From Helicobacteraceae bacterium (GTDB taxonomy: Bacteria > Campylobacterota > Campylobacteria > Campylobacterales > Sulfurimonadaceae), in contig WGDB01000114.1 of NCBI GenBank assembly GCA_015493495.1, positions 1 to 61,933 of the forward strand: a stretch of 61,933 bases of DNA, read 5' to 3'. A model generated the notes under the pieces. That model was not told where the DNA came from. It saw only the letters and a list, made by a program, of their open reading frames with translations, and did no database searches. The position numbers were made by a program, and so were the translations under genes. This document shows, piece after piece, positions 51,967 to 60,320 of the stretch. Position 1 is the first letter of the stretch. Each line of letters opens with the position of its first letter.

Positions 51967-52080
51967 ACTATCAATCCTAAGAGATATTTAATCTACCTAA
52001 ATGATACTCTAAATATAGTCAATACATGTAAAAAAAGAAGATACCAACATCAAATGATGCTGATACAAGTGAAAGTCTAT

Positions 52081-53997
52081 TTAAATCTTGGCAATAATCG
52101 CTTCAGCTGTGAATCCAAACTTCTCAAAAAGTTGTCCAGCCGGTGCAGAGGCACCAAAACTGTTCATGTTGATCAGTTCATCAGCAAGCTTATACCACTC
52201 CATACCACGCGCTGCTTCAATCGCAACTGTTTTGGTCCCCGGCTTAATAACTGCATCCATATACGCTTTATCTTGTTCTATGAAAAGATCAAAACAAGGA
52301 ACAGAGACAACATTTGCTTTAGTACCCTTTTCAGCCAACTTGGCAGCCACTTCAAGTGCAAGACCCACTTCAGAACCTGATGCCATAATCGTATAAGCCG
52401 CATCTGCTTCTTCAGCTAGTAAGTAACCACCCTGACGTGCAGTACCAAACTTAGGTGTCTCTAACATCGGTAGTGTTTGACGCGAACAGACAAAGGCAGA
52501 AGGTGATGTTTTCATCTCTAAGGCTTGTTGCCACGCAGCTACATTTTCTGCACCGTCTGCAGGACGCCAAACATAAAAGTTAGGCAGTGCACGAAATTGT
52601 GAAAGCTGCTCTATAGGCTGGTGTGTTGGGCCATCTTCACCTACACCGATACTGTCGTGTGTCCAAACATAGAAGTTCTGGATACCACTTAGTGCCGCAA
52701 TACGTGCTGCTGGCTTTAGGTAATCAGAGAAGACAAAGAATGTCGCTGAAAATGGCATCAATGGACCATAAAGTGCCATCGCATTGACGATAGAAGCCAT
52801 CGCATGTTCACGAATACCAAAGTAGATATTTTTACCCTTAGGGAAGACACCCATATCTTTTAAGTTCGTCTTGTTTGAAGGACTCAGATCAGCAGAACCA
52901 CCAACAAAGCCTGGTATCGCTCTAGCGATTGCATTAAGGACTACACCATTGGTACCACGTGTTGCATCTGCTTTTTCAAACGTTGGCCACTGTATGCGAG
53001 AAAAGTCAGGATTCATGTAAGCATCGAGTGCTTCGTTTTGCTCCATAAGTGGTAATGTCTTAAGAGAGTGATTCCAAGCGCGTTCTGCCAAGTCACCCTC
53101 TTCGATAGCACATCTAAAACGTACCATCACATCTTCAGCAACAAAAAACTTCTTCTCAGGATCAAAACCGGCACCAGCTTTTCCTGCCGCAATAATATCA
53201 TCACCAAGAGGTGCACCATGTGCGTGGTGAGAACCTTCAAGAGGGCCTGCACCCTTGGCCATAATAGTGTTTGCAATGATCAGTACAGGCTTATCTGCTT
53301 TTTTGGCCTGGACCATTGCTGCATCGATCTCGTCATAGTCATGACCATTAACCGAAAGCACTTCCCATCGCTGCGCTTCAAAACGTGCACGAATATCTTC
53401 AGAGATACTCAGTTCTGTTGAACCCTCGATTGTAATACGGTTAGAGTCATAAATACAGATAAGGTTATCAAGACCCATATGGCCAGCAATCGACGCAGCT
53501 TCATAAGAGATGCCCTCTTCCAAGTCGCCATCACCACAAAGGACATAGACATTATGATCAATTACGGCGGCTGTGTCAGAGTTGAGTTGTTCACCCATGT
53601 GCTTGCTCGCCATAGAGAAACCAACTGCGTTAGCCACACCTTGACCTAAAGGACCTGTTGTGATCTCGATCCCTGCTGTATGACCATATTCTGGGTGACC
53701 CGGAGTCTTAGAGTCTAGCTGACGAAAGTTTTTAAGATCTTCTACCTCAAGACCATAACCCCAAAGGTAGTAAAGAGAGTAGATAAGACCTGTCGCATGA
53801 CCACCAGAGAAGACCAGACGGTCACGGTTTAACCAGTCCGGGTTTTTAGGGTTGTGAGAGAGGTGCTCACTTAAGATCACTGCAATATCTGCAAGGCCCA
53901 TCGGTGCACCGGGGTGACCTGAGTTTGCTGCTTGAACCATATCGGCTGCTAAAAAACGGATAGTATCGGCCATCTTTTGGCGCATTACATTTGACAT
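52081..53997 (-). CDS. tkt: Transketolase
   Basis: 638-residue thiamine-diphosphate enzyme of the pentose phosphate/Calvin-type carbon shuffling pathways. Visible are AANSGHPGAPMG, the ThDP-binding VLCGDGDLEEGISYEAAS through HLGLDNLICIYDSN-like text, and the catalytic FYVWTHDSIGVGEDGPTHQPIEQL. Length is standard. It starts 1 bp after the ispA stop, so the two are one operon, a pairing also seen in other Campylobacterota. Confidence 0.98.
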   Translation of the reverse strand: MSNVMRQKMADTIRFLAADMVQAANSGHPGAPMGLADIAVILSEHLSHNPKNPDWLNRDRLVFSGGHATGLIYSLYYLWGYGLEVEDLKNFRQLDSKTPGHPEYGHTAGIEITTGPLGQGVANAVGFSMASKHMGEQLNSDTAAVIDHNVYVLCGDGDLEEGISYEAASIAGHMGLDNLICIYDSNRITIEGSTELSISEDIRARFEAQRWEVLSVNGHDYDEIDAAMVQAKKADKPVLIIANTIMAKGAGPLEGSHHAHGAPLGDDIIAAGKAGAGFDPEKKFFVAEDVMVRFRCAIEEGDLAERAWNHSLKTLPLMEQNEALDAYMNPDFSRIQWPTFEKADATRGTNGVVLNAIARAIPGFVGGSADLSPSNKTNLKDMGVFPKGKNIYFGIREHAMASIVNAMALYGPLMPFSATFFVFSDYLKPAARIAALSGIQNFYVWTHDSIGVGEDGPTHQPIEQLSQFRALPNFYVWRPADGAENVAAWQQALEMKTSPSAFVCSRQTLPMLETPKFGTARQGGYLLAEEADAAYTIMASGSEVGLALEVAAKLAEKGTKANVVSVPCFDLFIEQDKAYMDAVIKPGTKTVAIEAARGMEWYKLADELINMNSFGASAPAGQLFEKFGFTAEAIIAKI

Positions 53998-53998
53998 A

Positions 53999-54847
53999 TT
54001 AATCCTTGTGTCTGTTTATATAAGTCGTAAGTATTGGGGAGAGTTCACCTTGTAGACTCTCCTCAAAACTTAAAAGTTGTTCTTCGATCTCAGAAGCCAA
54101 GGAGTTGGCCTCTTGCATCGCTTTTTCTAAACCAAGTAGTGTGACAAAGCTGTTTTTTGCTTCATCATTGTTGGTTGTCTTTCCTGCCTCTTCACTCGTT
54201 TGTGTAACATCCAGGATATCATCTTGTATCTGGAACAGCAGTCCCAGTTTCAAACCGAAATCATAAATAGGCTTTTGCAATGCTTTTTGACCCGCGATAA
54301 TCGCACCCATTTCCAAAGCCGTAGCAATAAGCTTACCTGTTTTGTTAATATGAAGTATTTTAATCTGTTCAATAGTTAAAGGTTGATTCTCAAAGTGACA
54401 GTCGATCGCTTGTCCAAGGACCATACCACCAAGACCACCGTTTTTTGCCAAAGTACGTATAAGTTTTACCCGGGTTGCATCTGAGAAAGGTGCTTCTGAA
54501 AGCACTTCAAAGGCATAGGTGTTAAGCGCATCACCTACTAAAACAGCTGTGACCTCATCATAACGTTTGTGCAGGGTCTCATGACCACGACGCAAGTCGG
54601 CATCATCCATAGCAGGAAGATCGTCATGGATGAGCGAGTAAGTATGAAGAAGTTCGATGGCATAAGCGCCATGATACGCACCCTCAAGCAACAGCGTGTT
54701 ATAGGCTGAGACCACCGCAAGTAAAAGTGCTGGACGGAAACGTTTACCGCCAGCATCAAGCATGGTTGAGAGTGCTAATTCATAGTGAGGATGAAAGCTT
54801 GGTGCAACAGGTCGGTGTGTTGCTATAAACGCTTCAAATACTTGCAT
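53999..54847 (-). CDS. ispA: Polyprenyl (farnesyl/geranyl) diphosphate synthase
   Basis: 282-residue short-chain trans-prenyltransferase that builds isoprenoid precursors for quinones and undecaprenyl phosphate. The first Asp-rich motif with its characteristic extra residues appears as LIHDDLPAMDDADLRRG, and the second as FQIQDDILDVT. GKRFRPALLLA marks the pyrophosphate-binding N-terminus. The product chain length (C15 versus C10/C20) cannot be fixed by eye. It is immediately upstream of tkt. Confidence 0.95.
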   Translation of the reverse strand: MQVFEAFIATHRPVAPSFHPHYELALSTMLDAGGKRFRPALLLAVVSAYNTLLLEGAYHGAYAIELLHTYSLIHDDLPAMDDADLRRGHETLHKRYDEVTAVLVGDALNTYAFEVLSEAPFSDATRVKLIRTLAKNGGLGGMVLGQAIDCHFENQPLTIEQIKILHINKTGKLIATALEMGAIIAGQKALQKPIYDFGLKLGLLFQIQDDILDVTQTSEEAGKTTNNDEAKNSFVTLLGLEKAMQEANSLASEIEEQLLSFEESLQGELSPILTTYINRHKD

Positions 54848-54883
54848 CTCTATCCTATGTTTTGTCTGCGAAATTTTAACATA

Positions 54884-55489
54884 TTAATAATAAAAATTCA
54901 TGCCCAATTCGACAAGTAGTGAGTGATCGGAGAGGCCAACATTTTGACTCTTTTCTGTATCAAGGTTATAGTTACCCCAGAGACGGTATTTATAGTAAAC
55001 TCCAAGCTGTAACTCTGCGGCACCTGCACGTAAAAAAGTACCGCCGCCAAAAGTGAAACCAACATTGTTAGCCCATGACTGAACATACCCATTAAGAGGC
55101 GCCCAACCATAATCCATACCACCGCGAAGGTACGGTAATGTAGAAGAACCTTTGGAACTGTAAGTTCTGATAACATCAAAGCCAACGCTATATACAAATT
55201 GACTGGTACTACCTTGTTTAACATCATCAGCATCGGTATAACCAAAAATATCGCTGTCCATATAGTCTAAACCAAGATAGATATTAGTACGAAGATCATC
55301 ACCACTGTCTATCCCCACATTGAACTTACCGCCATAGATCACGGGATTAACATCAACATCTACGATTTTGCTGTTTTCTTGTGCGATAAGCCCATAACCA
55401 CTTTCAAGGGTAAAGCCTACATAAGGGCGACTTCCTCCATACAATGCCATAGTCATTAGTAAGAGTGGTATCAACAGGCGAAAGTGCAT
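54884..55489 (-). CDS. Small outer-membrane beta-barrel protein, function unknown
   Basis: 201 residues with a signal peptide (MHFRLLIPLLLMTMALYGG), a strand-rich mature part (VGFTLESGYGLI, TNIYLGLDYMDSD, LRAGAAELQLGVYYKYRLWG) and a C-terminal LGMNFYY barrel strand. The size suits an 8-stranded, OmpA-like or OmpX-like barrel. It lies 36 bp upstream of ispA. The protein at 56548 is similar in style (both end in a KYRLW/KLRTW strand and a barrel signal) and may be a distant paralogue. Confidence 0.75.
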   Translation of the reverse strand: MHFRLLIPLLLMTMALYGGSRPYVGFTLESGYGLIAQENSKIVDVDVNPVIYGGKFNVGIDSGDDLRTNIYLGLDYMDSDIFGYTDADDVKQGSTSQFVYSVGFDVIRTYSSKGSSTLPYLRGGMDYGWAPLNGYVQSWANNVGFTFGGGTFLRAGAAELQLGVYYKYRLWGNYNLDTEKSQNVGLSDHSLLVELGMNFYY

Positions 55490-55589
55490 TAGTAGTCCTC
55501 TTTTTATTTGTGAGTATTATAGCGAAGGGTAACTTGAAAGCGTAGAGAGACTCAGCCTAAACTGAGCATAGAGAGTAAGACAAAATCTA

Positions 55590-55955
55590 TTAGATCTCAT
55601 CCAGAATATGGTCGATGTTATTATCATCGTTTAACAAGACAACACATGGTTTGTAAGTCTCTAGATCTTTTTCATCATAAGTAGCATATGCGACGATAAT
55701 CACTTTATCACCTTTATGTACTTTACGTGCGGCAGCACCATTTAGACAGATGTCACGTTTTCCACGCTCACCTAAAATGATGTATGTTGAAAAACGCTCA
55801 CCATTGTTGATGTTTAAGATCTCAACTTTTTGACCGACACGCATCTTCGATGCTTCTAAAAGTTCTTCGTCGATCGTAATCGAGCCGACATAGTTAAGGT
55901 TGGCATCGGTTACAGTGGCACGGTGAATCTTGCTGTATAACATTTCAATGGTCAT
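55590..55955 (-). CDS. panD: Aspartate 1-decarboxylase (pyruvoyl-dependent)
   Basis: 121 residues. It makes beta-alanine from aspartate for pantothenate synthesis. The Gly24-Ser25 self-cleavage site is in NYVGSITID, which generates the pyruvoyl cofactor; its position relative to the ATG at 55955 matches E. coli PanD, supporting this start. [12 protein letters not shown] and the [21 protein letters not shown] segment are also conserved. It lies 11 bp downstream of the ferredoxin gene. Confidence 0.96.
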   Translation of the reverse strand: MTIEMLYSKIHRATVTDANLNYVGSITIDEELLEASKMRVGQKVEILNINNGERFSTYIILGERGKRDICLNGAAARKVHKGDKVIIVAYATYDEKDLETYKPCVVLLNDDNNIDHILDEI

Positions 55956-55966
55956 CGAAACTTTCC

Positions 55967-56341
55967 TTATCTACCCATCTGCTTCATCATGTCCGCAGGT
56001 GTTATCGGTGCATCCCATAACTCATCAGCGATCACAAACTCTTCAACAACATTACCACCGATAATATGCTCATCAATAATACGGTCGATCTTTACTTTGT
56101 CAAGACCTGCATACATTGTATGGCCGGGTTCAACTAACATCACGGGACCCGCATTACAGCGGTTAAGACATGCTGAACGGATAGGTTGTACTGTACCAAT
56201 GATACCTTTTTGCATCAAAGACTGTGCTAAATGTTGAAAAAGATCTTGTGTATCAGGTCTAACACATGATGGTTTTGGCATCCCAGGAGGAGCAGACTGC
56301 TCACATTTGAATATATAAAAGGCTGGCTGTGGTACACCCAT
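55967..56341 (-). CDS. Thioredoxin-like [2Fe-2S] ferredoxin
   Basis: 124 residues from the ATG at 56341, which has GGAG 6 bp upstream; the track start four codons earlier is a TTG that contains that Shine-Dalgarno. Cysteines follow the thioredoxin-like [2Fe-2S] pattern: [16 protein letters not shown] at the N-terminus, then [18 protein letters not shown]. The domain resembles the NuoE-type electron carrier found as a stand-alone protein in many bacteria. Redox partners are not evident; it shares an operon with panD. Confidence 0.88.
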   Translation of the reverse strand: MGVPQPAFYIFKCEQSAPPGMPKPSCVRPDTQDLFQHLAQSLMQKGIIGTVQPIRSACLNRCNAGPVMLVEPGHTMYAGLDKVKIDRIIDEHIIGGNVVEEFVIADELWDAPITPADMMKQMGR

Positions 56342-56394
56342 GTTGTTCTCCAATATGGTAGGTCGAAGCCTACGCTTAAGTAAAATTTGCGCGT

Positions 56395-56400
56395 ATTATA
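56395..56400 (-). promoter_or_regulatory. -10 box of the ferredoxin-panD promoter
   Basis: Minus-strand TATAAT in TTTAGATATAATACGCG, 54 bp upstream of the ATG at 56341. It carries the same GATATAAT core as the panC and rplJ promoters. Confidence 0.6.
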
Positions 56401-56465
56401 TCTAAACTCTTCTCTCTATTCTTTAGAGTAATTCATATCACGTTCTATTTAAGGTTGAAAGCCTC

Positions 56466-56471
56466 TATAAT
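56466..56471 (+). promoter_or_regulatory. Putative -10 box of the barrel-lipoprotein pair
   Basis: TATAAT in CCTCTATAATAGT, 77 bp upstream of the ATG at 56548, in the 206-bp divergent region shared with the ferredoxin gene. Confidence 0.4.
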
Positions 56472-56547
56472 AGTAATAGTTTGGCTCCATCTAAGATGAA
56501 ATTGCCTAAAATGCCATACTTTAATACATTTCTGGAGCAACTGCTAT

Positions 56548-57093
56548 ATGAGAGTTTTACTTCTACTATCTTTTTTATATCTTTCACTTTTTGCAGAAGC
56601 TATGAGCTATATTGGCTTATCCATCGAAGACTCGACAGAGTTTTTTGTGATCAATAGCGAGACACAAGACGCCTCTTCTCCTCAGTACAAACTTAAAGCA
56701 GGTTATGGGGATATTGCTGGGTACACAGTAGAAGCATCGTTTAGCTACATGGATTATGCTACTAATGTGTTTTCAGATAATGATGGTAAGGCACTGATGT
56801 TAGATATCACCTTATATAAGGGGTGGGATCTAGGTTATGACCTCTACCCATATCTCGGTGTTGGTATAGGAATGGGTGAGATGGATGTAGAAAGAGAACT
56901 TGAAAGTTCTCTTAGCTTTAGCAGTTTTAACTTTGGTGGTGGTCTGCGCTATGTCATCAACCACACTTATGATTTTGACATCGGCCTCAACTATAAACTA
57001 CGAACATGGCAGACTATCTCTCTGGTGGCAGACAAGATCAATGTCACCTCACATTTGCTCAATCCCTATATCGGTATTAACGTCCACTTTTAG
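56548..57093 (+). CDS. Small outer-membrane beta-barrel protein, function unknown
   Basis: 181 residues with a signal peptide (MRVLLLLSFLYLSLFAEA). Alternating strand pattern (YIGLSIEDS, YTVEASFSYMDYAT, YPYLGVGIGMGEM, FNFGGGLRYVINHTYDFDIGLNYKLR) and a C-terminal IGINVHF indicate an OmpA/OmpX-size barrel. It is followed by the lipoprotein gene at 57107 after 13 bp, so the pair may work together at the cell surface. The neighbour at 54884 is of the same general type. Confidence 0.75.
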   Translation: MRVLLLLSFLYLSLFAEAMSYIGLSIEDSTEFFVINSETQDASSPQYKLKAGYGDIAGYTVEASFSYMDYATNVFSDNDGKALMLDITLYKGWDLGYDLYPYLGVGIGMGEMDVERELESSLSFSSFNFGGGLRYVINHTYDFDIGLNYKLRTWQTISLVADKINVTSHLLNPYIGINVHF

Positions 57094-57106
57094 GCAAGGT
57101 ATTTAG

Positions 57107-57820
57107 ATGAAAACATTCCACAACATACTACTCTCTTCAAGTATCTTTGCTTTAATCTTAGGATGTCAAAGCAGTGATGACAAACCACCTCTTGTTCCTG
57201 AGGTCGAAGCGATACAGATCATTGGCTATGATACAACAACTTCACTCTACGCACTTACTGACACTTCAGAAGATACTAATGGGGCTAGCCGTACGGCAAA
57301 ACTTCTAGCGTCTATTATCTACTCAGATGGTCGCAGTGCCACTACTGCTAATGAACTCGATTGGGAAAGTAACAACAGCCGGATTGTTGCGGTCTCTAAC
57401 GGTCTATGTACTGCTCTTGCAAACCATGGCAGTGCCAAGATAAGCGCCTCATATCGTGAAACACTTTATACCAAAAGTGATGAGAGTAAAGTCATTACCA
57501 TCATCCCACTTACAGATGTAAATATTAGTGAAAAAAATAGTGTACTTACCATTAATTACGATAAGAATGGCACAGGACGGGTAGATATTAACGACTCTGG
57601 ACCTTATGAGTTAAGCACTAATGGTCATTTTGAAGATAACCTCAGTATTACAGATATTAGTAGTAACATTATCTGGAGTAGTTCAAACACTACTATTGCT
57701 ACAGTAAGCAGTAGTGGTACTTTAAATGTTGCATTAGACAAAAATGCAACTGTAATCATCAAGACATCCATCTTTAATGAAGTCAATGCAACATTAGAAC
57801 TCAACATTACTGCTCCATAA
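57107..57820 (+). CDS. Lipoprotein with an Ig-like (Big_2-type) domain
   Basis: 237 residues with a type II signal peptide and lipobox LILGC. After a short linker, residues about 55-130 look like a bacterial Ig-like Big_2 domain (SIIYSDGRSA, LDWESNNSRIVAVSNGLCTA). A second similar unit lies at about 165-235 (DISSNIIWSSSNTTIATVSSSGTLNVAL). This is the third Ig-like lipoprotein in the window, but its domain type differs from the Big_5 proteins at 36389 and 40413. Confidence 0.8.
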   Translation: MKTFHNILLSSSIFALILGCQSSDDKPPLVPEVEAIQIIGYDTTTSLYALTDTSEDTNGASRTAKLLASIIYSDGRSATTANELDWESNNSRIVAVSNGLCTALANHGSAKISASYRETLYTKSDESKVITIIPLTDVNISEKNSVLTINYDKNGTGRVDINDSGPYELSTNGHFEDNLSITDISSNIIWSSSNTTIATVSSSGTLNVALDKNATVIIKTSIFNEVNATLELNITAP

Positions 57821-57823
57821 TCG

Positions 57824-57851
57824 AATCTTTTTATATTGTATTGAAAAGATT
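57824..57851 (+). terminator. Terminator of the Ig-like lipoprotein gene
   Basis: AATCTTTT/AAAAGATT form a perfect 8-bp stem with a 12-nt loop starting 3 bp after the stop, followed by TTATT. AT-rich, so moderately strong at best. It lies between convergent genes. Confidence 0.5.
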
Positions 57852-57978
57852 TTATTATGGGACTCAAACATTTTTTAGTAATTTATTTATGAAAAAATTT
57901 CAGAAGAAAGTGTATATAAAGAGACCATTTGTAGTGCTACCTTAAAAGAAAGTAGTAGAAGAGGGAAAGGTGTGTGCC

Positions 57979-59274
57979 TTACTCTTGAGCTATTAATTCA
58001 CGTACTACTTCCCGATCATCAAAAGGAAGTTTTTTATCATAAATAAGTTGGTAAGTCTCATCCCCCTTGCCTAAAACCAAGACGATCTCATCACCATTTT
58101 GATCTTTTATAGCTTGAGCGATCGCTTGACGACGGTTGACATCGACATAGACATCATTGCCTTCATCGATACCTTTTAAAATATCCTGGATGATAAGATC
58201 TGGGTCTTCACTGCGCGGGTTGTCACTCGTCACGTAGATCTTTTTAGCAAACTTCGCGGCTACTTTTCCCATAAGTGGACGTTTAGAGATATCACGGTCA
58301 CCACCGGCACCAAAAACTACTAAAATCTCTTTTTCTTTCAAAGCATTAAGTACCTGCTCCATACCATCTGGAGTATGCGCGAAGTCAACAATGACTAAGG
58401 GCTTATCACTCACCTTCTCCATACGTCCACTTACTCCTGCAAAACCATCAACGACTTCACACACTTCATTAAGCTTTTTATCTGTCACCAAATGCACTGC
58501 AGCAATAGCTGCTGTTAAGTTATAGAGATTAAAAAATCCATGCATGGGACTGTTAAAGCTCTCCACCTGCTCAAAGTGTTTGATCACACCACTGACACCA
58601 TTATTCAAAGAATATGCCATGACTTTATAGGTTGCTGGATTTTCAGCACCATAGCTGTAAGCATTTTTGTAATTAAACTCTGCCCGAGGTTCATCTTTAT
58701 TGATCAGCTTTTTACTTTCGTCTTGAAAAAAGCTATTTTTGACGTAGATATAATCTTCTAAGGTCTTATGATAATCCAGATGATCTTGTGTGATGTTGGT
58801 AAGGATCTTTAACGCAAAAGGAATTCCCTCTATGCGCTTTTGAACAATCGCGTGAGAACTGACTTCCATAACAAAGTATTCACATTCTGCTGCCACAGCC
58901 TGATAGATATGGCGATAGGTATTGAGAACACTCGGTGTTGTCAGACTTTTACCCTCAGCAACTGTGTCATTTAAAAAGAATCCACGGGTCCCCTGCATAG
59001 CAGCTTTATAACCTAGATCTAAAAGCATAGAGTAGATCGCGCTCGCTGTCGTCGTTTTACCATTGGTACCTGTAATACCAATGATCTTAATACGATCCAG
59101 CCCAAATATCGAAGCAATCTCAGAAGCAGCGATCACGGAGTGTGCCCCTCTCGACTGGGCATCTTCCAAATACTTTTCGTTTTGTTTGGTCTTTATAAAC
59201 GCAGTTTCACTGTTACACTCTTGGGAGTTTTCAGTGACGAAGCGGAAGGGTTGAGAAGGAAGCTCAATTTTCAA
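57979..59274 (-). CDS. murE: UDP-MurNAc-tripeptide synthetase MurE (meso-diaminopimelate adding)
   Basis: Cytoplasmic Mur ligase that adds the third residue to UDP-MurNAc-Ala-Glu. ATP loop GITGTNGKTTTAS, EVSSHAIVQKRIEG and the DNPRSEDP motif, diagnostic for meso-diaminopimelate, are intact. I prefer the TTG at 59274, giving MKIELPSQPFRFV and 431 residues. This aligns with Campylobacterota MurE N-termini, overlaps the upstream gene by only 11 bp, and has AAAAGG upstream. The track start (59325, 448 residues) would overlap the TPR gene by 62 bp. The start is inferred, the identity secure. Confidence 0.95.
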   Translation of the reverse strand: MKIELPSQPFRFVTENSQECNSETAFIKTKQNEKYLEDAQSRGAHSVIAASEIASIFGLDRIKIIGITGTNGKTTTASAIYSMLLDLGYKAAMQGTRGFFLNDTVAEGKSLTTPSVLNTYRHIYQAVAAECEYFVMEVSSHAIVQKRIEGIPFALKILTNITQDHLDYHKTLEDYIYVKNSFFQDESKKLINKDEPRAEFNYKNAYSYGAENPATYKVMAYSLNNGVSGVIKHFEQVESFNSPMHGFFNLYNLTAAIAAVHLVTDKKLNEVCEVVDGFAGVSGRMEKVSDKPLVIVDFAHTPDGMEQVLNALKEKEILVVFGAGGDRDISKRPLMGKVAAKFAKKIYVTSDNPRSEDPDLIIQDILKGIDEGNDVYVDVNRRQAIAQAIKDQNGDEIVLVLGKGDETYQLIYDKKLPFDDREVVRELIAQE

Positions 59275-59857
59275 CAGTTTTGCCTTTTGCAAGACGGCGT
59301 AGCAGTTGGCGTAACTGCTCATCATTGGGATGGACGGCCAAAGCCCCCTCCAAGTAACTAAGTGCCATCTCCCGATAGTTATTTTTTATAAGCTTATCCA
59401 AGAAGTCCACAAAATCATCTTTTTCCGTGATGATCACGCGGGTAGAAAACATAATATTTTCAAAAATTCGTCTGAAATCGCCATCTTCATCCACAATCTC
59501 TTTAAATTCAGAGTACATGATACCATCTTCGAAAGCAACATTTTCCTTCAACGGCTGCGAGATCAACTCGCCAAGTTGCTCTAGCGTTCCATCCATCGTC
59601 TCTAATATCTCTGAAAGAACAATATCCGCCTGTTCTGCATCATCTTGGCGCAGTACAGTGTAGTAGTCAAAAAGTGCTTCCGCCCCAACTTCACCACTCA
59701 TTGCCATCTCAGCTAAAATAGCACCGTTATAAGCCTCTTTTGACATAGGGTAGTCTTTAAGGACTAATGCATATGAACGTAAGGCTTGTTCAAAATTTGA
59801 TTGGCTGAAACTCTCATTAGCTAAAGCAAGAGTTTTATATTTGTTGATAGTTGGCAT
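59264..59857 (-). CDS. TPR-like repeat protein of unknown function
   Basis: 197 residues from the ATG at 59857, which has GGAGGAAG upstream; the track start is a GTG inside that Shine-Dalgarno. The N-terminal third has TPR character (ALANESFSQSNFEQALRSYALVLKDYP, KEAYNGAILAEMA), and the C-terminal end has a further helix pair (EMALSYLEGALAVHPNDEQLRQLLRRL). It is soluble, acidic and without a signal peptide, so probably a cytoplasmic adaptor. It sits tightly between nfu and murE (20-bp gap and 11-bp overlap) in one operon. Confidence 0.8.
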   Translation of the reverse strand: MPTINKYKTLALANESFSQSNFEQALRSYALVLKDYPMSKEAYNGAILAEMAMSGEVGAEALFDYYTVLRQDDAEQADIVLSEILETMDGTLEQLGELISQPLKENVAFEDGIMYSEFKEIVDEDGDFRRIFENIMFSTRVIITEKDDFVDFLDKLIKNNYREMALSYLEGALAVHPNDEQLRQLLRRLAKGKTVEN

Positions 59858-59877
59858 AACTCTTCCTCCCACTTATT

Positions 59878-60153
59878 TTACATAGTATCGATCTGATTTT
59901 CCATCCCATGTGGCACATTGACCACTGTTAACTCGGGGTGGATATCCATACGAAGTTGACGTTCCACCCCATATTTCAGTGTATTACCAGCACTGCCACA
60001 ACCTATGCAAGCACCTTGTAGCTGCACATACACTGTACCATTTTTTACAGCAAGATACTGTATATCACCACCATCAAGTGCCAAAGACGGACGTACCTTC
60101 TCTATAGCTGCCTGAACAGGCCCTTCTAACTCTTCATCAGTAAACGGGATCAT
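59878..60153 (-). CDS. NifU-like C-terminal domain protein (Nfu-type Fe-S scaffold/carrier)
   Basis: 91-residue stand-alone Nfu domain. The invariant CXXC appears in GACIGCGSAGNTL, and VRPSLALDGGDIQYL at the N-terminus is the family signature. Nfu proteins hold or deliver [4Fe-4S] clusters to apo-enzymes. It is first in an nfu-TPR-murE operon, an odd functional mix that probably reflects co-expression rather than a shared pathway. Confidence 0.93.
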   Translation of the reverse strand: MIPFTDEELEGPVQAAIEKVRPSLALDGGDIQYLAVKNGTVYVQLQGACIGCGSAGNTLKYGVERQLRMDIHPELTVVNVPHGMENQIDTM

Positions 60154-60320
60154 ATAAAACCTTATTAATGGACATCTTTACCTGCCCTATTTTCTAATCA
60201 TAAAATATACTAAAAGCCCTTAGCAGGTCATAAAGCTAGTAATTTAGCATTCTTGCAAAGGTTTTTAAAAGGATTAAAAATCTCTCCTAAAAAAACTTTA
60301 TACCATAAATAGTAGAAGTT

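Noticed and set aside
57889-57945. 18-codon ORF MKKFQKKVY... downstream of the Ig-like lipoprotein gene
   Set aside because: No Shine-Dalgarno, very short, and in AT-rich DNA between convergent genes; most likely chance.
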